Notes under the pieces: model-generated | What the model saw: only the letters and a program-made list of their open reading frames with translations | What the model was told of the DNA's origin: nothing | The model's database searches: none | From: a virus | DNA length: 64,000 nucleotides | Reading direction: 5' to 3' (one strand) | IMG/VR virus record: IMGVR_UViG_3300025770_000008 | Location: 62,001 to 126,000 of that record | Part shown: one piece after another, positions 30,253 through 40,300 of the stretch | How the letters are laid out: every line of letters begins with the position of its first letter | How positions within the stretch are numbered: position 1 is the stretch's first letter | Made by a program: the position numbers and the translations under genes

Positions 30253-31115
30253 CAGGTGTCTCCTCGCAACTCTTCGATGGAAGATACCTTAACTTCCTGC
30301 GTCCGAATACGGATACTTCGCAGCTCCTCCAGTAGCTGCTGAGTCTGGTTCCCCGTGCCCGCCAGACGGTCGTCTGAACTCATCAGGATTTCCGTCCAGA
30401 GCTTGGCCGTCTGCGCGGTGTGCAGGCAGTTGCTCATCAAGCTGGTCTCGGTGAACCTCATGGCTGCCTCATGGAACATCGAGCCAAGGACTTGGTCCCG
30501 TCCCAGCTCAACGCGGTGGCCCAGCTGCCAGAGTGCGTACTCGGGGCTCCGCATACGCATCGTGTCGAGCAGCTTCTTCGACTGCAGCGACATGATGGGG
30601 ACGGTCATGTCCTTCGCCCGGACACCGTTGGCGGCCTGATCCTTACGCTCCTGGTGGAACTCCCCCTTGAAGTACGCCACCCACTGCCGCTGGGTCAGAG
30701 AGTTGGCGTCCCAGAAGTAGTGCTCGTAAGCCGCGATGGCCGCAGCGTCGATGGCGACACCCAACACGTCACGGGCATATTCCGACACCACGTTGTGCGG
30801 AGTATTAGCGACTAATAGAAACTCCACGACACGGCGCAGCTGAAGCTGGCTCAGAATGCCGCGCGCTGCGGTGACGTGCTCCGTCTCGACGTGCATCGAC
30901 CACAAGCCCGCATCGCGAATCCAGCGGATGGCCTCAGTCGACTCGGGCTTGAAGGGCTTTGGGCGTCCGCGAGCAAGCTCCAAGCGGACGAAGGTGAGGG
31001 TCTCGTTGGTCGGTGGAATGAAACCGTACGAGTCAGCGACGAGAATCGCTTCCTGAATGGTCATGCCCTGGAACTGTACAAGGCATTTCAGCCACCGCTC
31101 GTATGGAACCCGCAT
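30252..31115 (-). CDS. Helical protein, HTH-like; candidate terminase small subunit
   Basis: A 287-residue helical protein. The N-terminus (about 5-40) has an HTH-like pattern: MTIQEAILVADSYGFIPPT. A second possible HTH lies at about 95-135 (LLVANTPHNVVSEYARDV, then AAYEHYFWD). No enzyme motif. A terminase small subunit is otherwise missing from this window, and such proteins are helical DNA binders, so this is one candidate. A perfect palindrome copy (30803-30817) lies in the second region, coding LLVANT. Confidence in the role is low; the gene itself looks real. Confidence 0.4.
   Translation of the reverse strand: MRVPYERWLKCLVQFQGMTIQEAILVADSYGFIPPTNETLTFVRLELARGRPKPFKPESTEAIRWIRDAGLWSMHVETEHVTAARGILSQLQLRRVVEFLLVANTPHNVVSEYARDVLGVAIDAAAIAAYEHYFWDANSLTQRQWVAYFKGEFHQERKDQAANGVRAKDMTVPIMSLQSKKLLDTMRMRSPEYALWQLGHRVELGRDQVLGSMFHEAAMRFTETSLMSNCLHTAQTAKLWTEILMSSDDRLAGTGNQTQQLLEELRSIRIRTQEVKVSSIEELRGDT
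30803..30817. repeat. 15-bp palindrome site 6 (exact)
   Basis: TATTAGCGACTAATA on the + strand, equal to TATTAGTCGCTAATA on the coding strand of the 287-residue gene, where it codes LLVANT. Same frame as sites 5, 9, 11 and 12. Confidence 0.95.
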
Positions 31116-31121
31116 TCAGAC

Positions 31122-33068
31122 TCACCGCATCGTCGACCTGGACTGCATCGCTTTCAGCCCGTCAATCGTCCGGTCGAGGCCGCGAAGGGCAGAACTGACT
31201 GCCGCTTCAGGAACGTCCTTGAGTCCCAGCCTGACCGCAATAAGCAACTCTGCCAGCTTTGTCACACAAGTTTCAAGGTCCGGGAGAGCTTCGAGAAAAC
31301 TCTGCGTGTTCTCCGGAGTCAAGAAACTGAGCGACAAGACAGAGTCTACGGTGTCCTGGTCCGCCTCCTGCGCCAGCGCCGCGGCCTCCTTCAGGAGGTA
31401 CACGCCTCGGTGCTCAAGTGCCTCGGGCTGAGCTGTCTCCGCGCCCGTGAGCTGGGTAGGCAGGTAGAACTGCACGGGGTCGGCGTGGCTCGCAGCACAC
31501 TTCTCCAACGCTCCTGCGAGAGAGTCGCCCTCCCGCACAAGTGCCCAGACCGTACCCTGGAGGTTGGACCGGCCCTCGACAGCACCACGAAGGATGTAAT
31601 CCGAGCCGTCGACCTCGATTGAAGCCAGTTTGTCCATCCGACCGGCACTCTGGTGTGCGTCGGTCACCCGCTCGTCGCTTACGAAGGCGTCGTGCGCGGG
31701 CCGCTTGTTGCAGAAGTACGTGTCCTCGGGAAGGAACAGGGCGCCATCACGCAGGATAGGCGAGGCCACCTTGGTGAACACCGCCTCGACCGCACCGTGG
31801 AACGGGTGCTCCACCGTGTACCGCGGACGACCTTCGACCGTGTAGGAGCTGACCGAGACCGGCTCACTGATGGCCGCCAGCTTCTGGAAGAAGAACACGC
31901 CCGCGCCCTTGGCTTCTTGGGCGGGGATGAAGTTCATGTCCTCCAGCGTAACCGGGCCCTCTAGGACACCCGCGACCTTCTCCTGCATCGAGGCCGTGTC
32001 ACCACCCACGACGAGGACGTTGCTGGACGGGTTGCCGTCCAGGCGCAACACGTTGCGGAAGACCTGCACGGTCTCCAGCTCCGGGATGCCCTCACGCATC
32101 GCGCTGTACGTCCCATTGACGAAGGCGAGCTTGGTCTTGCCCACATGCCCCACAACCGGGAGGGGCTCCGAGGCTCCGCCGACAACCGTGAACCCCTGAG
32201 ACATCACCTGCTGGCGCAGGGCAGGCGAGAGCCGCGAACCCTCAGCGTTGGTCAAATCGCGCGAGACCGAGGCGGTCTTAGCGCGGTAACCGCCATCGGT
32301 CTTCTCCAGCAGGACAGGACCGTCGTCGAGAGCCACTTCCATGGCCATCTCGGCGGGCTGCATGTTCTCGATGATGCGACCAACCGCCAGCGACAGCGCG
32401 GGGGACCGCGTCAGCTCCGACCGGAACCCCTCGGTCCCTGCCATCTTGAGGAGCACGTCCGTGCCCGCCGCCGAGCTGATGGTCACCCGGTCCAGCAGGC
32501 TGCTCGGGCTGGACTGCTTGACCTGCCCCAGTCGCGACCCGCCACCCATGGCCCCCTCGGGCTTGCCGCCCGTGAAGCCCTGAGTTGTCTGCATCTGGTT
32601 GGTCTTCAGCGCAGACGCTGGGGCAACCGCGAACGGAGAGGCGTCGAACATCTGCGCAGCCAGCCGCTGCTCCGACAAGGGCCAGAACTGCCCGTTGGGG
32701 TCGATGAACACATCGAACCCGTGAGCCTTGTTCTCTTGGACGATGACCGGAATCCGCACCGCCTTCGAGGGGTCCTCGGGCTCAGGCTGCTCCGACTGTG
32801 GGTGGATGGACGACGCCTGTGCCGCGGTATTCGGGGCGGGGATGTCCGTTGCCGCCTTGACCATGAACATGCCGTACAGATAGCCCAGGTTTTGCTCCTG
32901 GTTCTCAATCTGCAGCTGGATGCTGTAGGTCCCCAGGTACGGGTGCTGCTTGTAGAGCTGCGCTTGCAACTCGGATTCGAGGGTAGCCGGGTTGTCGCTC
33001 AGCTTGAACTGAGCAGCGACCTTCTCGAAAACAACCCTGGTGTCACGCTCAATCTGAAAGAGTTCCAT
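31122..33068 (-). CDS. Large virion-type protein with many K-x-A motifs
   Basis: A 648-residue protein starting MELFQIERDTRVVFEKVAAQ, which recalls the leader (charged, hydrophobic pair, then F/L-EK-V-A). Further K-x-A motifs occur throughout: LKMAG, LEKTDGG (a weak match), QEKVAG, QKLAAI, TKVASP, DKLASIE, LEKCAAS, LKEAAAL and TKLAEL. It is mixed alpha/beta, with no catalytic motif I can name. Overlap-free fit between a basal spike-like gene and the HTH-like gene suggests a virion or baseplate-linked role. The density of motif copies makes it a good test of the processing hypothesis. Confidence 0.5.
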   Translation of the reverse strand: MELFQIERDTRVVFEKVAAQFKLSDNPATLESELQAQLYKQHPYLGTYSIQLQIENQEQNLGYLYGMFMVKAATDIPAPNTAAQASSIHPQSEQPEPEDPSKAVRIPVIVQENKAHGFDVFIDPNGQFWPLSEQRLAAQMFDASPFAVAPASALKTNQMQTTQGFTGGKPEGAMGGGSRLGQVKQSSPSSLLDRVTISSAAGTDVLLKMAGTEGFRSELTRSPALSLAVGRIIENMQPAEMAMEVALDDGPVLLEKTDGGYRAKTASVSRDLTNAEGSRLSPALRQQVMSQGFTVVGGASEPLPVVGHVGKTKLAFVNGTYSAMREGIPELETVQVFRNVLRLDGNPSSNVLVVGGDTASMQEKVAGVLEGPVTLEDMNFIPAQEAKGAGVFFFQKLAAISEPVSVSSYTVEGRPRYTVEHPFHGAVEAVFTKVASPILRDGALFLPEDTYFCNKRPAHDAFVSDERVTDAHQSAGRMDKLASIEVDGSDYILRGAVEGRSNLQGTVWALVREGDSLAGALEKCAASHADPVQFYLPTQLTGAETAQPEALEHRGVYLLKEAAALAQEADQDTVDSVLSLSFLTPENTQSFLEALPDLETCVTKLAELLIAVRLGLKDVPEAAVSSALRGLDRTIDGLKAMQSRSTMR

Positions 33069-33072
33069 CCGG

Positions 33073-34371
33073 CTACCTAGTCGTCTTTAGAAGTGTCGAG
33101 GTTGCTCTGGTAATCCCGCCGAGCGTAGGGGACTTCTTAGCCCTCACGATTCCGGCGTTCGTTGAGGGGACCGCCCCCTCAATGTAGTGCTCGTGGTCAC
33201 GAATCGCACGAAGCAGGTCGTGGCTGTTAATCACGACGTCGTGTCCGCCAGGGCCACCGAAATCCACACGACCACCCCCCGGCGGGGTAATGGTCAGGGC
33301 TCCGCCCTCGAACTGCATTCGTACAGCCCCTAGATTCATTGTGGCTTCAGCTGCCCTCATGTGTATCAGTTCGGTGCTTTCCAAGAGCAGTTCCCTGACC
33401 ACCGCCTTCAGCCTGTTGGACTCCGCTATAGCCTCGATGAAGCTAGCTCCGAAGACAACTTTACCCTTTTGCCCTAGCTTGAGGTACAGCGACTCGGTTT
33501 CTACCTGGATATGGCCCTTCGACATCATGAAGCAGTCACCCTCTCGGGAGACCTGTACGGCGTACGTAACCGCGGGCACCTCGTCGCGCGACATCACGGT
33601 GCAGCTGAGCACCCCAATATTAGTCGCTAATAGTTCGTAGTCGTCCTGCTTGTTCCTGGCAAATGTGTGGTGCTTGCCAGCCTTCTCCGGGTCCAGCACA
33701 TCGAACGTCAGCTGCCCGAAACGAACCTCCACCGCCGCTGCGGTGTCCTCGATGGACTCTTTGAAGTCGTACTCAATCAGCACAGCAACGGTGTCGTCGT
33801 CTTCCTCCAGGATAGTCGCGTGCCCCCACTCGATGCGCCCCTGCGGCGACCGGGCCTGATAGCGCTCGAAGTAGTCCCGGATGACATTGCCAACGGGGAT
33901 GTACAGCCGCTGGGCGATACCCGTTGCCGCAATCTGGACGATGCCCCCGCGACGAAGGACAACACGGTTGCCATCCTTGGTCGCCATCGCGATGTCGCCG
34001 GGCTCCATGTCCAAGCGGAAGCCCGAGAAGTCCGGCCCCTTCGAGGACTCGATGAGCGTAGGGGTGCCGTTCTTATCGAAGACCTCCCCCTCGACGGACT
34101 GTGGGTTGGTAACGAACCCCATCAGCATGGACGTGCCGTCTGCTGACGTGAACACGTAGGCGTAGGCACCCACCTCGGGCATCACGTACACACCACCGCC
34201 GTGGTCGGGGTGGCAGTACAGCGAGGCAAAGGGCATCTCCGCATGAGGCTTGTGCGTGAACACCCCCATGAGGCTCACCGTGAACTCGGTGGTGTTCACA
34301 TCGGTAACTTCGCACAGCTCCAGCCGCCCTGGGCGCGACGCCTGCTCAGGGGATTTAGAGAGCCCACTCAT
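33073..34371 (-). CDS. Baseplate or spike-like protein (gp5/VgrG-type fold candidate)
   Basis: A 432-residue, beta-rich protein. Residues about 60-90 (GGGVYVMPEVGAYAYVF) resemble the OB-type domain of baseplate hub/spike proteins, and the region about 115-165 (FRLDMEPGDIAMATKDGN) resembles the following beta domain. The C-terminus has an extended Gly-rich stretch (GGGRVDFGGPGGHD). Its ATG overlaps the RNA polymerase stop by one base (TAATG). Hub/spike proteins lie in baseplate clusters in myoviruses; the family is inferred, not proven. A palindrome copy lies at 33618-33632. Confidence 0.5.
   Translation of the reverse strand: MSGLSKSPEQASRPGRLELCEVTDVNTTEFTVSLMGVFTHKPHAEMPFASLYCHPDHGGGVYVMPEVGAYAYVFTSADGTSMLMGFVTNPQSVEGEVFDKNGTPTLIESSKGPDFSGFRLDMEPGDIAMATKDGNRVVLRRGGIVQIAATGIAQRLYIPVGNVIRDYFERYQARSPQGRIEWGHATILEEDDDTVAVLIEYDFKESIEDTAAAVEVRFGQLTFDVLDPEKAGKHHTFARNKQDDYELLATNIGVLSCTVMSRDEVPAVTYAVQVSREGDCFMMSKGHIQVETESLYLKLGQKGKVVFGASFIEAIAESNRLKAVVRELLLESTELIHMRAAEATMNLGAVRMQFEGGALTITPPGGGRVDFGGPGGHDVVINSHDLLRAIRDHEHYIEGAVPSTNAGIVRAKKSPTLGGITRATSTLLKTTR
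33618..33632. repeat. 15-bp palindrome site 7 (exact)
   Basis: TATTAGTCGCTAATA on the + strand. The coding strand of the baseplate-like gene reads TATTAGCGACTAATA, giving LLATN. Same position in codons as sites 5, 6 and 9, but the asymmetric spacer is in the other orientation. Confidence 0.95.
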
Positions 34372-37300
34372 TAGTACGGGCTCTTGGAGCCTGAGTCGGG
34401 CTTACCGAACTCAGCTGTGTACGCAATGCCGGGAGCCGGGTGGACCCCATGGATGTCCGACTTCCAACCCTCGTTCGCCGCGCGGGTGAAGGTCTCCTTG
34501 AGCTTCCGGTACTGCAGTCGAGCAATCCAGTCCGTGGTCTGGTCCAGGGCCAGGGTCTCGACGCCGCGGAGAACGGGGACGACCTTGACGGTCTCCTTCC
34601 CCTTGTTGGCTCGGTTGAGGGCGTTCACCTTCGTCAAACTCACGTAGTCATTACGGATGATGCCCTCCTCGTCGCCCACTTCACCGGGGTCTTCTACAAC
34701 ACCCAAGTTCGTAAGCGCGCGGACGACGACCTCGACGTTTCGCTTCTTGACCCCCGCCTCCGCATACACCCCGTGGACCTCGTCGGTCAGGTAACGCTGC
34801 ACCCGGTCCAGGTTGGTCAGCGTCAATAGCTCTCGGGGGTCAACCGGCCCCGAGCTGAGGGCATCACCCTTCTTGACCGTAGCGCCCACCTTGAACTGGA
34901 GTGTCCGACCGTGCGGTATGTAGTGCTCCTCGCCGCCGACAGTGATGTCGTAACCGCCCACCGCGCTCTTCGCTATCTTGCCCACGCGCCCGGGGACCTG
35001 AGCCAACGTGGCCTTCCCCGGCAGGGTCTGAGGAATCTTCAAGAGCTGCTTCACGCGTTCGATGCCACCCACCACAGAGCTACCGCCCGCACCGGAAGCG
35101 CCGCCTGTGTGGAACACCCGCATACTCAGCTGCGTACCGACCTCACCGATAGCCTGACCAGCGATGACCCCGATGTTTGTCCCGAGCGCAACGGGGCCAC
35201 CCCCGTCCATAGCGCCGTAGCACTTCGCGCACATCCCCTGGTGGGACTCACACTTCGTCGGCGACCGGACAACCAGACCGTCCACACGCGCGGCCTTGAG
35301 ACTTGTAACCATCTGCGGCGTGATGAGACTTCCTGCCCGGAACGACTGCCCCTTCGCCTTGACTCCCTTGACGAGAACGCGGTCTACAAGGTCGCTGTCC
35401 CCAATCTTCATGTGGATGCCCGTGGTCGTTCCGCAGTCCTCGACGGTGATGACCTGTGGGATGGCCGTGTTCACAATCTGCTTGGAGAGCGCTCCCGGCT
35501 CACTCACGGACTGCACCTTCTCGATAAGCCCCTTCCGCGCACCGGACGACGCCGTCCAGTAGCCCGCGGTGGAGAGCCCTTCTGCGTAGGACTTAGTCAC
35601 AGGAACAGGGATGATACGTCCGTCCGCGTTCTCCATCAGGAGGGGCGCGATGATGAGCTGCTGGAGCTGGGACCAGCCCGGCTTCACGCCCGCCTTGTAC
35701 ATGGTGTACAGCCGGTTCCCAGTAGCCTGCAGGTACTTCTCCGCGTCGTTTTTGATGTCAGCCGTCGCCTTTTGGTACAGCGCGACAACCTTGCCGTCCT
35801 GCTCTTTCCGTGTGCCGCCCGCCCCGCGGACCACCTTCTCGCGTGCCTGCGCGACCTTCAGGTGCTTATCCCGAATCGTGCTCAGGGTATTGAAGTCGTC
35901 AGAATCAAAACTGAACCCGCTGCTGTAGGCGAACCCGAAGCCGAGGTCCTTCAGCTTGTCTACAGAGTTAGCGAACTGCGCAGGATGGTCGGTGGCTAGG
36001 TCCCGCAGCACACCTTGGAGGCTCTTATTATTCAGGGTGAAGTCCGCATCCTCCAGCAGTTCCGCGGTTCGCAGACTCGCAGGAAGGGCACCCGCAATCT
36101 TCAATCGCCCGGCGGTGGTCTTCTTCCCGTCCACTGTGACCACATCGGTCATGGCGATGTCGCCCTTGTTGGCCGCGTCGATGGCGTCCTTGTTGCTCGC
36201 GAACTTCTCCCGGGAGCGCTTCCCGAACTGCGTGAGCATGAACAGCCCCAGCTGCCCCTCCAGCGAGGGTTGGTACATGACCTTCCCGGTCGAGGGGTTG
36301 AAGAGGTTCTTGCTGGGCATCATCTTGTACGCCTCGTCGACCGCGCCCTGCGAGATAGGCACGAACACCCCCATCGCGTCCCCGTCGAAGTCAGCGTTGA
36401 AGCCCCCCACCACCAACGGGTGGATATGGATGGCCTTCTCGTCGTCGATGATGCGCGCCTTGAACGCCATGATGCCGAACTTGTGCAGCACCGGGTCTCG
36501 CTTGAAGAGGACCGGGCGCTTGGAGGCCACGACCGCGAGCGCCTTGTTCGCCAGCGACGTGTCCTTCTCGATTTCTTCCCGCGCCTGGAGAGGTGTGTAG
36601 CCCATGGCCACCATCTCCTTGACGACGAAGGGCCGGAAGATTTTCATCGCCCCCTTCTTCGGGAGGCCCATCTCGTCCAGGTGCAGGCTCATATCCGGGA
36701 CGATGACCGACCGCATGGTCAGGTCCTGCTTGCGGTCGAGGATGGCCTTGTGGAAGTAGCTCTCCTTGGGCGAGGTGCGCCCTGAGAGGATGTTGAGGAT
36801 GCCAGGGGGCCTGGGCTGCCCATCAGTCGTCAAACCCTGGTCAGAGGCCGTGGCGGTACCCATGAGTGCTTCGACGGCGCTGTACAGTTCAGTGCGGAGC
36901 TTGAACAGCTCCGCGTCCGGCAGAACCCCTTTGGCTGCCTTCAGCTGGTCACTCAGCAACGAGACATCCCGGTAGAGCAGGTTGAGTCCGTCCACGTTGA
37001 GGTCACCCGCCTCCATCACAGAAATGGGGCGGAACTGCGGCGGAACGACCGGAAGGTTCTCCAGGACGTACGCCTCTCTAGCTGACAGCCCCGTCTTGTT
37101 GAGCATCAGGAGGTACTTGATTCTCTTGTTGACCTTGTCGAGGCTGCTGCGGCGAGCGGTCTTGATTTCTTCCTTGGCCGCGGTCAGCTCCTTGTCGACT
37201 TCGATGCCGGACAGTGCCGCTGCAAGGGCAGCGGGCCCGGTAGCCCCGCCCTCCTCTGTGACCTTGCCATCCTTGTCCAGCGAGACCTTCCCCGCGAGGA

Positions 37301-40300
37301 TGCCGTCGTACTGCTTACCAGTGAGCCCGAGCAGCGACCGAATACCCTTCTCAAAGAGGGGGTTGGGCATGGACTCAGCCAGGACCAAGTGGCTCCAGTT
37401 CTTCCCGCCAACGCCGCCTGTGATTTCCTCATCGAAGAGGCCGCCCTTCTCCGGGCGCAGGTCCTTACCACGGACCACCTTGCCGCCGTCCTCCAACGCA
37501 CCGGACGACATCTCAGTAATCTGCTTGTCGGTCATGGGGAGCACGACAAGCTCGTTGCCGTGCTTCTCGACGTTGACTCCGAGCCCGTTGAGGTACCCGA
37601 GAAACTTCTCGTACGCAAACGACGGGCGGGGCGCGGGAAGCATCTGCCCTGTCTGAATGGCCGTCCAGATTTCGTCCTGGGACCGGTCTGAGTTCCCAAC
37701 CAGGAAGCCGCGAACGAAGTACCTGTGCGTATCCTCCACCTCCAAATTGAACAAGTACTTCCCCCGCCATTCCGGCAGGTCTCCCAAGCACCCAGCAGGC
37801 TCAACTGCGTCAACCGGGGTCTCCACCAATCCCGGGGCACCAGGAGCAGAAAACTCAACCAGCTTCTGCCCAATAGGGGCCACCACATCGCAGGTCTTGT
37901 AAGACAAACTAGGGTGAAGGTACGGACCCAGCTTGCTCAAGAAGTGCTCTGCGGCCACTCCGTGCTTCTTGAGGTGGTCGACGTTGTCGTTGAAGTGCAC
38001 CTCCGTCAGCCGCTCGATAGCCGCGATGGCAGACTTCCGCTCATCCGAGTTCATCGAGTAGACCGCAAGACCCGCCTGCACACCGCCGCCATTACTCAGC
38101 GAACGATACCCACAGCCATCGTCCTGGAACCAAATTGCCAATGACCTCAACGTCAGCAGGTCCCACACCTCCTGTGGGAAGCGCCTCTCCCCAGAGGCAT
38201 AAAACTGACGATGCAATTTCAGGAACTCAGGCGTAGCGAAGCTGGACCACTCCACCATCTGCTGCCCACAGCTGAAGCCTTGGTACCCCGCGGTGTATTC
38301 CCGCAGCTCTCGGTGCGTGAACGAACTCAGTGCATCCGCCTTGAACTGGAGATACTCCCGCTGCTTCACCGAATGGCGTTCCTGGAAGTAAGGAAACCGC
38401 GAAGTCTCCTTCTGCGCCATGTAACCATCCCCCAGGAGTGAGCCCAGCAGAAGGTCATGCTGGCCCTCCGAAAGCTCGTTTCCCCAGGTGAGTATGGCAT
38501 CCACCCCAGGGCGGAGGTCTTTCGCCCACACCTTCTCCAGCTGCCCCTCGCGCCGAACGTAGAACTGGTGCTCCTCGGTACAGAGAACCGTCCCTTTCAC
38601 GAAGGCAAACTCGCCGCTCCGCCTGCGGTGCGCCGTAACACGCACAAGCCGGTCCTGCTCCCCGTTACGCCTCCAGTAATTCTTGATGGGCCGGTAGCAC
38701 AGCCCTTCTTCGTCCGACCACGTCAGCACCTTGACCGGGAGGCGATTGGTGACAATCTTTCCAATCTCGATTTCGCCTTGGTCGGTCAGCACCTTCTCGT
38801 GATACGGGAAGCACTTCCACGACAGAGCGTCGCGGATGTTGTTGACCGCGCCGTGGGCAATCATCGCGTAGAGGCCCAGCTCGCCGTACCGCTGAGCGCC
38901 GTCGTTACCACCGTAGGTACCTCGCGGCACCATGTTGGCGTTGTAAGCATGCCCGTAGCCGTGCGCGCGGGCAGACAGCTTCTTGTCGACTTGGTGTTCC
39001 TGCTTGAGGATGTACTGGTGCCCCGTCATGACTGGGCCCAGGCTCTTCCCCGTCTCCGGGTCGAACAGCTCCGTCGTCTCCGACAGGCCCTTCTTCTCCA
39101 GGATTTGGTCAATGAGCCCCTTGTAACCGGTCTCGTACTCGTAGGGTTCAATCCAGATGCGCTTCGAGCCCTTCCCGGACTTGATTGTCCGGTAGTGCCC
39201 CTTGACCTGGACGATCTTGGTGGACACGTCGCCCACGCTGATGCGGTGCCCCTCGTCGCCATCGAAGTTCGAGACCGCGTAGGGCTTCCCGTCCTCGACC
39301 GCTGCGAGCGTGATGGCGTTCTCCAGGACCTGCCCAGGATTGATGCGCCCAGGAACACCCGAGGGGTTCAGCACAATCTCCAGCGGGGCACCATCGCCAT
39401 CCCGGGGCATCTCCTCGTCCGGGAGGATGGCAACCACGACGCCTTTGTTCCCATGGCGTGAGGTCAGCTTGTCGCCGATGTCGGCCTCTTCTGCCGTCTT
39501 GACGTAAGCGACGACCTCTTTGCCGTTACGCACGACCTCCGTGACCACACCCGTGTACGGCTTGTTCCACGTGAGCGAGCGGTCCCTGTAGGGCTTGGCC
39601 AAGCTCTTGTGGATGCCCTTGAGCATGATTTGCTCTGCCGAAGGGTCCGCCTCCTTGAGCACTGTGGCAATCACGTCACCAGGGCGGACGATTTCGCCAC
39701 GCTTGATGACCCCATCCTCGTCGAGCTTGGCGGCGTTCGCGTCAGAGACAACCCCGGGGAAGTTCGCACGGAACTTCTTCAGCCCCATCATCATCCCGGT
39801 GTCCAGGTACACACGCGGCTTGTGCAGGTGCTCACTGGTGAGCTTCTTGGCGGCCGTCTCACTAATGGTGATGCCGTCCTCGTAGTTGAGCCCCTTGTAC
39901 GCCAGATAGCCCACGCGCAGATTGGTGCCCATCGAGAGGACGCCGCCCTTGGTGAAGCTAGTGTCAGCGATGACGTCGTCCTTCTTGACCTCGTCGCCCT
40001 TCTGCACCAGGGGCTTGCTGGTAACGAACGCCTTGGAGTCGTTGAGGGGGTAGTTATCGTAGAGCTGGACAACGTGCTTCTTGCCGTCGTCCCCTGCCAC
40101 CACAATGCGCTCGGCTTCGACCGACTTCACCGTCCCGGACACCGGGCTGGCGTGTGACTGCATTTGGCCGAGAATCTTCTCCCAGGTGTCCCATGCCGGC
40201 TGGTCCGAGCCAGAAGCCACCTGAAGAAGGGGCTCCTCGGGGTTCTTCAGCGGAACCGTCTGCTCCATGTGACGCGCAGCCATTCCCGCACGGTTCGCTT

